Shown here in pieces: positions 1 through 7,884 of a DNA stretch of 21,065 bases (the stretch's first letter is position 1; the number at the start of each line of letters is the position of its first letter). Source of the DNA: Fluviibacter sp964604465 (GTDB lineage: Bacteria; Pseudomonadota; Gammaproteobacteria; Burkholderiales; Rhodocyclaceae); NCBI GenBank assembly GCA_964604465.1, contig CAZRYZ010000021.1, forward strand, positions 1 through 21,065, in the 5' to 3' direction. The position numbers and the translations under genes are program-made. Below the pieces are notes generated by a model that was given only the letters and a program-made list of their open reading frames with translations, ran no database searches and was not told where the DNA came from.

Positions 1-365
1 CTCTTACGCTTGCCCATGGTGGCCATCCATTCACGGAGCGCCGAAATGGTGATTTCACGGCCGATGATGATGATCGTGACAATTTCACTGACCCGGCCAT
101 CCGCAACCAGCAGTACAAGTGCGGTCGAGACAATCAGTTTATCGGCGACCGGATCCAGGAATGCGCCGAAATTGGACGTCTGATTCCATTTGCGAGCGAG
201 ATACCCATCCAGCCAATCCGTGACTGCCGCAATGATGAAAAGCCATGCGCTCCAGTGGTTACGGGTGACTTCTTCCCAGGGCGGCAGGTTCGGGTTAAAG
301 GCAACCACCAGCAAGGGAATACAGGCGATGCGCGCCCAGGTAAGGATTAATGGCAAATTCATCAT
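1..365 (-). CDS. pgsA: CDP-diacylglycerol-glycerol-3-phosphate 3-phosphatidyltransferase (partial, C-terminus outside window)
   Basis: This enzyme moves the phosphatidyl group from CDP-diacylglycerol to glycerol 3-phosphate, the committed step to phosphatidylglycerol, in the inner membrane. About 121 codons are visible; the gene runs off the left edge, so it has no stop here. The CDP-alcohol phosphatidyltransferase signature D-x2-DG-x2-AR-x8-G-x3-D-x3-D is complete at about residues 50-75 (DWLDGYLAR, then GAFLDPVADK). A hydrophobic N-terminal segment (LILTWARIACIPLLVVAF) precedes it and matches the first membrane helix of PgsA. Two consecutive ATG codons lie at 365 and 362; either could be the start. 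It begins 10 bases after the uvrC stop, and uvrC-pgsA adjacency is common in gammaproteobacteria. The family call is certain from the signature; the PgsA subfamily is supported by the ISALREWMA motif and the uvrC neighbour. Confidence 0.93.
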   Translation of the reverse strand, partial: MMNLPLILTWARIACIPLLVVAFNPNLPPWEEVTRNHWSAWLFIIAAVTDWLDGYLARKWNQTSNFGAFLDPVADKLIVSTALVLLVADGRVSEIVTIIIIGREITISALREWMATMGKRK

Positions 366-375
366 GCGCGTATTA

Positions 376-2375
376 TCAGCGATCTTGCAGCGCTGTGTGC
401 ACCCGTTCTGCTAATTCATTACTCATACCGGGCACCGCAGCAATGGCTTCGATGCTGGCGACCTTGATCGCGGACACGCTCCCGAAGCAGGTAATGAGTG
501 CCTTGCGTCGTTTGGGGCCGATCCCGGAAATCTCATCCAGGCGGGAGCTGATTCGCGCTTTCTGGCGCCGTCCCCGATGCCCGGTCAGTGCAAAACGGTG
601 CGCTTCATCACGAATTTCCTGCACAAGATGTAGCCCGGGGTCATCCGGGTTCAATTGCAATGGCTCACGTTCATCGGCAAAGACCAGGGATTCCAGTCCG
701 GGTTTGCGACCCAAGCCTTTGGCAACGCCGACAAGGGGTTGATCACTCAACCCTAGTTCGGTGAGCGCCTCGAGGGCTTTTGCCACCTGGCCTTTACCGC
801 CGTCGATCAGGAGTAGATCAGGTCGAACCGCTTCCTCGCTCTGCTCGCTCGGTTTATAACGGCGATATACGGCCTGGTGGATTGCTGCGTAATCATCGCC
901 GGGCGTGATGTCCGTGATATTGAAACGACGGTACTCCGAGCGACGCATGCCACCGCCCTCCTTCTCGTCGGAAATCCAGACCACACAGCTGGCCACTGCT
1001 GCCTCACCCTGGGTGTGGCTGATATCAAAACACTCAATGCGCTTCAATTGTTCGATGCCCAACCCTGCCTGCTGCAGCGACTGAAGCAAAGCGCCCTGGC
1101 GTTGTCCCTGAAGGGTCTGCATCTGACGGCGCTGCCCTAAGGCCAGGCCGGCGTTGTTGATGGCCAGCTCGACCCAGGCTTTGTGCTGGGAAAAATGGGG
1201 CTGATCGATCGGCAGCGGCCGACCGAGNNNNNNNNNNNNNNNNNNNNNNNNNNNNNNNNNNNNNNNNNNNNNNNNNNNNNNNNNNNNNNNNNNNNNNNNN
1301 NNNNNNNNNNNNNNNNNNNNNNNNNNNCCCAGGCTTTGTGCTGGGAAAAATGGGGCTGATCGATCGGCAGCGGCCGACCGAGAATCCCGGCCAGCGTTTC
1401 GACCACCGTCTCTTCGACCGGGACATTCACCAGTACCTTGCCCGGAGCCGGGTGGACGGCGTAATGGGATTCGACAAAGGCCGAGAGCACTTCGCTCAGA
1501 CTGGCCTGCTCTAGCTGGTTGCTGTTTTGCGGGAACTGGGGGCGATCGCCCAGATGCCTGCCGCCACGCACCATGGCCAGGTTCACACAGAGGCTACCAC
1601 CCTGCTCCACGGCCACGATGATGTCGATATCTTCTGCCTGGTGGCTGTCCATGATCTGGGTATCCTGTGCCCGGTACAGCGCCTGGATCTGATCACGAAA
1701 CTGGGCGGCCTGCTCAAAGGCCAGATGCTCCACGGCTTGTTCCATCAGCGTGGTCAGCCGCTGGATGATCTCCTGTTCGCGCCCCTGAAGAAACAGACCG
1801 GCGGCTTTGACATCTTCGGCGTAAGCCTCTGGGCTGATCTGCCCGACGCAGGGTCCGGAACAGCGTTTGATCTGATAGAGCAGACAGGGTCGGGTCCGGT
1901 TATTGAAGACTGAGGCTTCGCAGGTGCGTAAGCGGAATATTTTCTGCAGCAGATGCACGGCCTGACGCACCGACCAGGCATTCGGATAAGGGCCGAAATA
2001 ATCGGCGTTGTTCGAAAGTGAACCCCGGTGCAGACCAATCATCGGCCAGTCTTCACGCGTCAGGCGGATGTACGGGTACGACTTGTCGTCCCGGAACAGG
2101 ATGTTGTACTTGGGTCCCAGTTCCTTGATCAGATGGTTTTCAAGGAGGAGCGCTTCGGATTCCGATGGGGTGGGTGTTACCTCAAGGCGAGCGACCTTGC
2201 TCACCATCAGCGCGATGCGCGGACTGCTCAGGTTCTTGGCGAAGTAGGATGAAACCCGGTTCCTGAGATTGCGGGCCTTGCCAACGTAGAGCACCTGGCC
2301 ATCTTCAGCCAGAAAGCGATACACCCCTGGCCGCTCAGGCAGCGTCCGTACCTGATCCTGCAGGGGGTGATTCAT
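376..2375 (-). CDS. uvrC: UvrABC system protein C, excinuclease subunit (one gene split by an assembly gap)
   Basis: UvrC makes both incisions around DNA lesions in nucleotide excision repair, after UvrA/UvrB loading. As given, the frame breaks at a run of 100 Ns (1228-1327). The 55 bases on each side of the Ns are identical, and merging them (155 bases removed) puts the 5' and 3' parts in one frame, giving 614 residues against 610 in E. coli. Domains in the merged protein: GIY-YIG nuclease at about 15-95 (GVYRF, LYVGKARNLRNRV); cysteines C152, C164, C172 and C176, with the spacing of the reported iron-sulfur ligands; a UVR/UvrB-binding motif at about 205-240; the RNase H-like nuclease with D399 (FDISHT), D473 (LLIDGGKGQ) and H541 (RDEAH); tandem helix-hairpin-helix at 562-614. 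The ATG lies 10 bases after the nagZ stop, so it is in the same operon. The two apparent ORFs should not be annotated as separate genes or a pseudogene. Confidence 0.95.
1173..1227. repeat. Left copy of the 55-base duplication at the contig ends
   Basis: This 55-base stretch ends directly against the N run and is identical to 1328-1382. It encodes, on the minus strand, the same UvrC segment (LGRPLPIDQPHFSQHKAW) as the other copy but in a different frame of the given sequence. It is most likely an assembly overlap (one k-mer length), not a biological repeat. Confidence 0.95.
1228..1327. other. Assembly gap of exactly 100 N
   Basis: One hundred consecutive Ns lie inside uvrC. A round 100 is the usual placeholder for a scaffold gap of unknown size. 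Because the flanks are exact duplicates ending at the gap, the true gap length is best explained as negative: the two contigs overlap by 55 bases and no sequence is missing. Confidence 0.97.
1328..1382. repeat. Right copy of the 55-base duplication at the contig ends
   Basis: Exact copy of 1173-1227, beginning at the first base after the N run. On the minus strand it continues the 5' part of uvrC (residues about 332-349) without a break. Keeping only one of the two copies restores the reading frame. Confidence 0.95.
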
Positions 2376-2385
2376 GAGGGTGCTT

Positions 2386-3417
2386 TTACAGAGAGCGAAC
2401 CAGGGCTAACGCCGCCTGATAGCGGGCATCAGCTTCCAGCTGGGTCCGGGTCAGTGGACGATCCGTTCCTAAGCCGACACCACCCAGCAGGTTTGGAATC
2501 CGGGCCGCGCGTTCAGGGTGCATAACGGGTCCCCACTCGGCTATCAGAGCATCGACAAAGTCCGGCTTATTACAGACGAGCAGCACATCGCAACCTGCAT
2601 CCCAAGCGGCGTTCGCGCGATCAATAATGGTGCCCGCGACGCTGGCACCTTCCATCGATAGATCATCGCTGAAGATGATGCCGTCAAACTGGCACTCGAG
2701 TCGAAGCTTTTCCAGCCAGCGGGGCGAGAAGCCAGCAGGTCGTTCATCGAGTACCGGGTAGATCACATGAGCAGGCATCACCGCATCGAGCCCCAACTCG
2801 TGATAAGGCTGCATATCGGCCTCGATCTCGGCCATGCTCCGCTCATCCACAGGGATCGCCACGTGCGAATCCGCTTCGACCCAACCATGGCCCGGGAAGT
2901 GCTTACCGCAGGACCCCATTCCACCCTGCTTCAGACCGCGGATGAGTGCTGTGGCGAGGCGCGACACAATCTGGGGGTCTTTGGAAAAGCTGCGGTCACC
3001 GATGACGCTACTGCGTCCCCAGTCCAGATCCAGCACCGGTGTAAATGAAAAGTCGACACCATGCGCCCGCAGTTCTGCAGCAAGCACTAGACCGACAGCT
3101 TCAGCAGCCTCGTCAGCCGCATTCTTGTCCCGGGTGAAGAGTTCGCCAAGGGTGCGCATGGCGGGAAGCCGGGTAAAGCCTTCACGGAAACGCTGCACCC
3201 TGCCCCCTTCATGATCAACCGTAATCGGAAGCGGCGGATTGCGTAACTGCTGGATCTCCTGTGTCAACGCGGATAGCTGCACCGGATCCTGATAGTTGCG
3301 CGAGAAGAGAATGACACCACCTACCAGAGGGTGCCGCAGTCGACGTTTGTCTTCGTCATTCAGGGTCAGGCCTTCCACATCAATCATCAGAGGACCATAA
3401 GCAAGGGGCTGGTTCAT
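2386..3417 (-). CDS. nagZ: Beta-N-acetylglucosaminidase NagZ (glycoside hydrolase family 3)
   Basis: NagZ is a cytoplasmic enzyme that removes GlcNAc from 1,6-anhydro-muropeptides in cell wall recycling. The products can influence beta-lactamase induction in species with AmpR. The protein has 343 residues (341 in E. coli). The family signature is clear: VDHEGGRVQRF near 67-77, KHFPGHG at 172-178 followed by D183-S-H185 (the Asp/His general acid-base pair on the flexible loop), and FSDDLSMEGA at 249-258, where D251 is the expected nucleophile. There is no signal peptide, as expected for the cytoplasmic single-domain form. Its ATG overlaps the acpS stop by 4 bases (ATGA), implying translational coupling, and uvrC follows 10 bases downstream. 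Apart from the genomic order there is nothing unusual. Confidence 0.96.
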   Translation of the reverse strand: MNQPLAYGPLMIDVEGLTLNDEDKRRLRHPLVGGVILFSRNYQDPVQLSALTQEIQQLRNPPLPITVDHEGGRVQRFREGFTRLPAMRTLGELFTRDKNAADEAAEAVGLVLAAELRAHGVDFSFTPVLDLDWGRSSVIGDRSFSKDPQIVSRLATALIRGLKQGGMGSCGKHFPGHGWVEADSHVAIPVDERSMAEIEADMQPYHELGLDAVMPAHVIYPVLDERPAGFSPRWLEKLRLECQFDGIIFSDDLSMEGASVAGTIIDRANAAWDAGCDVLLVCNKPDFVDALIAEWGPVMHPERAARIPNLLGGVGLGTDRPLTRTQLEADARYQAALALVRSL

Positions 3418-3791
3418 AGCTTCTCCACAACAACAAAGGCAAGCGCATGATCCACCTCATCGGAAATTGATAGGTGGATCTGCAGGGAACGCTGACCAAT
3501 CCATTCGGCCAGTGCGGGTTCGAAACTGAAAAAAGGTTTGCCGAGGCCATCGTGTTCGACACGGATCGCCGGCAACAACACCGGTGCCCGCAAACCGGTA
3601 CCCAGTGCTTTGGCCAGGGCTTCCTTGGCCGCAAAACGTTTGGCCACAAAGCGTTCGCGTGATGGTGCGGCATCCGCTTCGGCGACCTCGTCGGGGTGCA
3701 ATAAATGGCGTACGCCCCGATCCGGGTGTCGGGATAGGAGCTCACCTATCCGCTGGACAGAAACAATGTCGGTGCCGATGCCCTGAATCAT
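3414..3791 (-). CDS. acpS: Holo-[acyl-carrier-protein] synthase
   Basis: AcpS transfers 4'-phosphopantetheine from coenzyme A to the serine of apo-ACP, turning on the carrier protein encoded by acpP in this same window. From the ATG at 3791 it has 125 residues (126 in E. coli). The magnesium ligands are visible: D8 in GIGTDIV and E57 in KRFAAKEALAKALGTG, which is the family signature. An in-frame TTG at 3803 would add four residues (MLPF), but the ATG matches the length of family N-termini and is preferred; neither has a strong ribosome binding site. It starts 13 bases after the pdxJ stop and its stop overlaps the nagZ start. The pdxJ-acpS pair is a standard gammaproteobacterial arrangement. 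Confidence 0.95.
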   Translation of the reverse strand: MIQGIGTDIVSVQRIGELLSRHPDRGVRHLLHPDEVAEADAAPSRERFVAKRFAAKEALAKALGTGLRAPVLLPAIRVEHDGLGKPFFSFEPALAEWIGQRSLQIHLSISDEVDHALAFVVVEKL

Positions 3792-3804
3792 AAAAGGTAG
3801 CAAA

Positions 3805-4557
3805 TTAACTGAGGCTAACCGCTTCGCGCATGAGGCGCTTCATCTCAGCCACCGCCTCGCGCAGACCCACGAATACCGAGCGGCTCACAATGGCATGACC
3901 GATATGCAACTCACGGATACCGGGCAAGGCGGCTATCGGTTGAACGTTGTAGTAATTGAGTGCATGGCCTGCATTGAAGCGCATGCCAAGCGCGCGGATC
4001 TGCTGCCCTGCTGCGGCAACCCGTTGGAGTTCGGTCTGCACTGCCGGGCGTTCGATGTCACGACCCGCCGCGTGGAAGGCATGTGCATAGGGTCCGGTGT
4101 GGATTTCACAGACCTGGACGCCAATCCGGGAAGCAGCCTCAACCTGAGCAGGTTCGGCATCAATAAAGGCGCTGGTCACAATGCCGGCGTCGCGAAGTCG
4201 TCCGACAATAGCGGCGAGGCGCTGCTCCTGGCCTGCAATATCAAGTCCCCCTTCGGTGGTAACTTCCTGGCGCCCTTCGGGAACCAGCATCGCCATTTCC
4301 GGCCGGAGTTCACAGGCAATGTCGACCATTTCATCGGTTGCAGCCATTTCCAGATTCAGTTTGATCTGGGTGAGATCACGCAGTTTTCGCACATCGGCAT
4401 CCTGAATGTGCCGGCGGTCTTCGCGTAAGTGAACGGTGATGCCATCCGCGCCACCCAGATGGGCTTCGACAGCAGCCCACACAGGATCCGGTTCATAGGT
4501 TCGCCGTGCCTGACGTAAGGTAGCGACGTGATCAATATTGACGCCTAGTTCGATCAT
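3805..4557 (-). CDS. pdxJ: Pyridoxine 5'-phosphate synthase
   Basis: PdxJ condenses 1-deoxy-D-xylulose 5-phosphate with 3-amino-1-hydroxyacetone 1-phosphate to pyridoxine 5'-phosphate, the ring-forming step of the DXP-dependent vitamin B6 pathway in the cytoplasm. The protein has 250 residues (243 in E. coli) and is a TIM barrel. Visible motifs are NIDHVATLRQARR at 7-19, GADGITVHLREDRRHI at 36-51 with H43, KLNLEMA at 66-72 with E70, and FNAGHALNYYN at 194-204 with H198. H43, E70 and H198 correspond to the catalytic H45, E72 and H193 of the E. coli enzyme. Sixty-five bases separate it from recO upstream, the largest gap in this part of the cluster, and no convincing promoter is visible there. 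acpS follows after 13 bases. Confidence 0.97.
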   Translation of the reverse strand: MIELGVNIDHVATLRQARRTYEPDPVWAAVEAHLGGADGITVHLREDRRHIQDADVRKLRDLTQIKLNLEMAATDEMVDIACELRPEMAMLVPEGRQEVTTEGGLDIAGQEQRLAAIVGRLRDAGIVTSAFIDAEPAQVEAASRIGVQVCEIHTGPYAHAFHAAGRDIERPAVQTELQRVAAAGQQIRALGMRFNAGHALNYYNVQPIAALPGIRELHIGHAIVSRSVFVGLREAVAEMKRLMREAVSLS

Positions 4558-4622
4558 GGTTGGTGCTCGGTAATTCCTGAGGGCTGTGATGAGTATCAGG
4601 GTGCAAATACAACGCCGACCCG

Positions 4623-5351
4623 TTACAGATCAGCGAGGTCTTCAAAGAGTCGACGACTATGAAGTTGCCGACCGTTCAGGTAAAACGCCATCAGGCTTCG
4701 CATGAGCTGTTTGCTTTCGCTCAGCGTCACCGGATCGCCAAAGAGATCCGCTGCCATATTGTGCAGGGTCTGGCCGCTTATTGTACCGGCCAGCGCCGAA
4801 GAATCGGCAATCTGACGTGGGCCGGATTCCATCTCATAAAGATATCGTGCCGATGGGGAGATGGGCTTTCCTGCCGTATCCTGATCAAGCATCAGGCCAT
4901 AACCGAGTTCAGCCAGTAAAGACTTTTCAAAGCAGCGCAAACTGGCCGAGTGCCGCTCAGCCGCATCGGCGCTCTCGGCAAGCGCCTGAAGGGTCTGGGC
5001 ATAATGATCAAAGATGCGCTCATGGGCATCATCCCGGGGGAGCAGGTTGAGCAGAAGCTCATTGAGATAGTAGCCACACAACAGGGAGCGGCCGGCCAGC
5101 AGGGGTTGCCCCCCTTGCCATTCGGCACTGTGCAGTGTGACGACCTCCCCCTTGCCACTCCAGGTCATCTCCAACGGCTGGAAGGCCATGAGTACACCGC
5201 GCATGGCCGATCGTGGACGACGAACCCCTTTGGCAACCAGTGCGACCCGACCGAAATCGCGGGTAAACGCCTCAAGCACCAGGCTGGTTTCCCGATAGGG
5301 ACGGCTATGCAGAACAAAGGCGGCCTGGCGATCGACTTTAACGGGGCGCAT
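4623..5351 (-). CDS. recO: DNA repair protein RecO
   Basis: RecO works with RecR (and RecF) to load RecA onto SSB-coated single-stranded DNA in gap repair. The protein has 242 residues, the same as in E. coli. The N-terminal OB-fold (about 1-80) is recognisable from VDRQAAFVLHSRPYRETS, the DFGRVALVAKGVRRPRS stretch and FQPLEMTWSGKGE. An alpha-helical C-terminal domain follows, with the GYYLNELLLNLLPRDDAHE region and the ELGYGL motif typical of gammaproteobacterial RecO. The cysteine zinc motif seen in some Gram-positive RecO proteins is absent, as usual in this class. It begins 30 bases after the era stop; era-recO-pdxJ is a conserved order. Confidence 0.95.
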   Translation of the reverse strand: MRPVKVDRQAAFVLHSRPYRETSLVLEAFTRDFGRVALVAKGVRRPRSAMRGVLMAFQPLEMTWSGKGEVVTLHSAEWQGGQPLLAGRSLLCGYYLNELLLNLLPRDDAHERIFDHYAQTLQALAESADAAERHSASLRCFEKSLLAELGYGLMLDQDTAGKPISPSARYLYEMESGPRQIADSSALAGTISGQTLHNMAADLFGDPVTLSESKQLMRSLMAFYLNGRQLHSRRLFEDLADL

Positions 5352-5381
5352 GGCAGCTCGATCCGGATCGGGAGCTTGGGC

Positions 5382-6296
5382 TTATTCGTAACCTAGGGAG
5401 CGCAACAGCCGCTCGTCATCGGCCCAGCCGGACTTTACCTTGACCCAGAGCTCCAGATAGACCGTCCCCCCGAAGAGTCGCGTCATATCCTGTCGGGCTT
5501 CAGTGGCAATCCGTTTCAGGGTTTCACCCCCCTTGCCAATGACGATGGGCTTATGAGACTCCCGGTCCACCACAATGGCAGCGAAGATGCGTCGTAGCTC
5601 ACCCTCGGTCTCGAACTTCTCGATTTCAACCGTTGTTGCGTACGGCAGCTCATCGCCCAGCAGGCGGAACAGTTTTTCACGAATATATTCTGCCGCCAGG
5701 AAGCGTTCGCTGCGGTCGGTCAGCGTTTCCGGGTCGTACAGAAAGCCTTGCTGTGGCAATGCCTGGCGGATCTCGGCCAGCAGTGCATCGGCCTGCGTAC
5801 CCTTTTCGGCACTGACCGGCACAACGGCTGCCCAGTCATGCACGTCGGCCATCTTGGCGATGAAAGGCAATAGGGCGCTTTTATCCTTGATCTCATCGAT
5901 TTTGTTGATGACCAGAATGACCGGCTTGTCTTTTGGCAGCAAGGCCACGACTTTTTTGTCCTGATCACCAAAGCGATCGGCTTCAATAACCAGACAGATG
6001 ACATCGACCTCTTGCAGTGCCTGCGTCACACCGCGGTTCATCGTCCGGTTGAGGGCGGAACTGTGTTTGGTCTGAAAGCCCGGCGTATCAACGAAGACAT
6101 ACTGGGCATCATCATCAGTACGAACGCCCATAATCCGGTGGCGTGTAGTCTGTGCCTTACGGGAAGTAATGCTCAGCTTTTCACCAATCAAGCGGTTGAG
6201 CAAGGTCGATTTGCCCACATTTGGGCGACCCACCAGGGCCACCAGTCCAGCCGGCTCTAGAGATATCGGTGCGGTGATTTCAGTTGATTCGGTCAT
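5382..6296 (-). CDS. era: GTPase Era
   Basis: Era is an essential GTPase that binds the 3' end of 16S rRNA and acts as a checkpoint in 30S subunit maturation. The protein has 304 residues (301 in E. coli). GTPase motifs: G1 GRPNVGKST at 23-31, a switch I region ITSRKAQTTRHR at 43-54, G3 DTPG at 70-73, G4 NKID at 131-134, G5 VSAEKG at 161-166. The C-terminal KH domain contains PIVIGKGGETLKRI at 250-263, whose GKGG is the RNA-binding GxxG loop. The ATG overlaps the rnc stop by 4 bases (ATGA), so Era synthesis is probably coupled to RNase III, as in the E. coli rnc-era operon. Confidence 0.98.
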   Translation of the reverse strand: MTESTEITAPISLEPAGLVALVGRPNVGKSTLLNRLIGEKLSITSRKAQTTRHRIMGVRTDDDAQYVFVDTPGFQTKHSSALNRTMNRGVTQALQEVDVICLVIEADRFGDQDKKVVALLPKDKPVILVINKIDEIKDKSALLPFIAKMADVHDWAAVVPVSAEKGTQADALLAEIRQALPQQGFLYDPETLTDRSERFLAAEYIREKLFRLLGDELPYATTVEIEKFETEGELRRIFAAIVVDRESHKPIVIGKGGETLKRIATEARQDMTRLFGGTVYLELWVKVKSGWADDERLLRSLGYE

Positions 6297-7030
6297 GATG
6301 AGCGACCCTTCTTGAGAGCGACCGGTTCGGGCATGGTCTGCAGTTTCAATAGCACTTGTTCGGCTGCCTGCTGTTCAGCAGCCCGACGGGTAATCCCTTC
6401 GCCTGAGGCAGAGACCTCAAGCTGCGGAATGCGGCAGACCACCTGAAAACGTTGTGCGTGTGCCGCGCCGCTGACTTGAGGGGCCTCGTAGGCAGGCAAT
6501 GCAAAGCGGCGACCTTGCAACCATTCCTGCAAGCGCGTTTTCGCATCTTTGGCTGATGGAAGCTGATTCAGATTAATGGCGGCAATTCTGGATGAAAACG
6601 ACGCCAGAATGACCTGACGCGCCCGCTCAAAGCCACCTTCACGCCAGATAGCGCCGTAAAGAGACTCGACCGTATCAGCCAGTATCGATGGCCGGTGTTG
6701 GCCGCCACTCTTAAGCTCCCCTTCTCCCAGGCGGAGATAGCGGTGCAGCCCCAACTCTTCAGCCACCAGAACCAGTTGATCCTGGCAAACCAGGTTGGCC
6801 CGCAAGCGGGACAGATCACCCTCGGGCAAATCTGGAAAAGCCAGGTACAGCGCCTCTGCCACCACTGCGTTCAGGATCGAATCACCGATGAACTCCAGAC
6901 GCTCATAATGAGTACGCCCGAAGCTCCGGTGAGTCAGCGCCTGCTCCAGAAGAGACGTATCTGCAAAGACATAGCCAATTGTTGCCTCAAGCGCCGCAAA
7001 TTGCTGCCGGGAAGTAGCAGGAGGTGACAT
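6293..7030 (-). CDS. rnc: Ribonuclease III
   Basis: RNase III cleaves double-stranded RNA, releasing rRNA precursors and processing mRNAs. From the ATG at 7030 it has 245 residues (226 in E. coli). The N-terminal catalytic domain carries ALTHRS at 31-36, the signature ERLEFIGDSIL at 43-53 and ADTVESLYGAI at 118-128; the expected metal ligands E43, E46, D50, D119 and E122 are all present. The double-stranded RNA-binding domain spans about 160-232 (KTRLQEWLQGRR, then ITRRAAEQQAAEQVLLKL). Another ATG at 7054 (adding MTRAPSRS) lies just after the lepB stop and is equally possible; neither has a good ribosome binding site. The frame is open farther upstream, but that part lies inside lepB and is not needed. 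The stop overlaps the era start. Confidence 0.95.
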   Translation of the reverse strand: MSPPATSRQQFAALEATIGYVFADTSLLEQALTHRSFGRTHYERLEFIGDSILNAVVAEALYLAFPDLPEGDLSRLRANLVCQDQLVLVAEELGLHRYLRLGEGELKSGGQHRPSILADTVESLYGAIWREGGFERARQVILASFSSRIAAINLNQLPSAKDAKTRLQEWLQGRRFALPAYEAPQVSGAAHAQRFQVVCRIPQLEVSASGEGITRRAAEQQAAEQVLLKLQTMPEPVALKKGRSS

Positions 7031-7064
7031 GGATCTGGAGGGCGCCCTGGTCATGGCAAAAAAA

Positions 7065-7853
7065 TCAGTGGAATGAACCGATACGCCCCAGATCACCCCA
7101 GTGGAACCAGATGAAGAAGGCCTTACCGACGATGTTTTCATCGGGCACAAAGCCCCAGACTCGGCTGTCCTTACTGTTATCGCGGTTATCACCCATCACG
7201 AAATACTGACCAGCGGGAACCGTACAGGTAAAACCGGCACTGTCATACCGGCACTGTTCCCGATGGGGAAACCGAACAACATCTGGCACAAACGAAGGGG
7301 CGTTGGTGTCATTCAGGGTGTCATAGGAGACATCGCCCAGGGTCTCGCGATAACGGCGCGAGTAATAGAGACGATCCGAATGGAGATAGTCCGGTTCAGC
7401 AACCCGCGGCACCGGAACCCCATTAATACTGAGCTGCTTATCCTGATAACTTACCGTGTCGCCCGGCAGGCCGACCACACGCTTGATGTAATCCACGCTG
7501 GGTTCGGGCGGATAACGGAAAACGACCACATCGCCCCGCTCAACCGCTTTGCCCCGGGTGATTTCTGTCCCGACAATCGGCAGACGCAGGCCATAGGTGA
7601 ATTTGTTGACCAGAATAAAATCGCCCACCTGCAGGGTGGGAATCATGGAACCGGAGGGAATCTTGAACGGTTCAACGACAAATGATCTCAGCGCAAATAC
7701 GGCCAGAATCACCGGAAAGAGGCTGGCGCCCCACTCCACCCAGATCGGATTGCTGGCACCCGGTGCCCGTAATTTACGGGCATAGAGCACATCAATTAAC
7801 CACAGAATACCGGTGGCCATCGTGACCAGAAACAGGATCAGTGCAAAGTTCAT
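7065..7853 (-). CDS. lepB: Signal peptidase I
   Basis: LepB removes signal peptides from exported proteins on the outer face of the inner membrane. The protein has 262 residues, shorter than the 324 of E. coli but common in other gammaproteobacteria. Two hydrophobic segments are visible at about 3-22 and 43-60, with a basic stretch between them (YARKLR). The catalytic pair is present: S69 in IPSGSMIPTL and K124 in YIKRVVGLPGD, with the supporting box GDNRDNSKDSR near the C-terminus. It lies 31 bases after lepA, which is the classic lepA-lepB pair, and rnc begins within 11-35 bases of its stop. Its substrates probably include the MucD protease encoded upstream. Confidence 0.97.
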   Translation of the reverse strand: MNFALILFLVTMATGILWLIDVLYARKLRAPGASNPIWVEWGASLFPVILAVFALRSFVVEPFKIPSGSMIPTLQVGDFILVNKFTYGLRLPIVGTEITRGKAVERGDVVVFRYPPEPSVDYIKRVVGLPGDTVSYQDKQLSINGVPVPRVAEPDYLHSDRLYYSRRYRETLGDVSYDTLNDTNAPSFVPDVVRFPHREQCRYDSAGFTCTVPAGQYFVMGDNRDNSKDSRVWGFVPDENIVGKAFFIWFHWGDLGRIGSFH

Positions 7854-7884
7854 TCAGTTATCCATTCGTATCGTCTGAGGTGCT

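Noticed and set aside
1173..1382. Direct repeat as an insertion scar or target-site duplication
   Set aside because: Both copies end exactly at the N run, encode the same internal part of a housekeeping protein, and have no mobile-element features; an assembly overlap is the simpler cause.
1034..1426. Apparent separate ORFs and broken uvrC (possible pseudogene or gene split)
   Set aside because: The frame change is fully explained by the 100-N gap plus the 55-base duplicated flank; merging restores a normal 614-residue protein.
3895..4428. Plus-strand open frame of 177 codons
   Set aside because: Antisense to pdxJ with all three catalytic residues in the real frame.
7101..7685. Plus-strand open frame of 194 codons
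   Set aside because: Antisense to lepB including its catalytic residues; a shadow frame.
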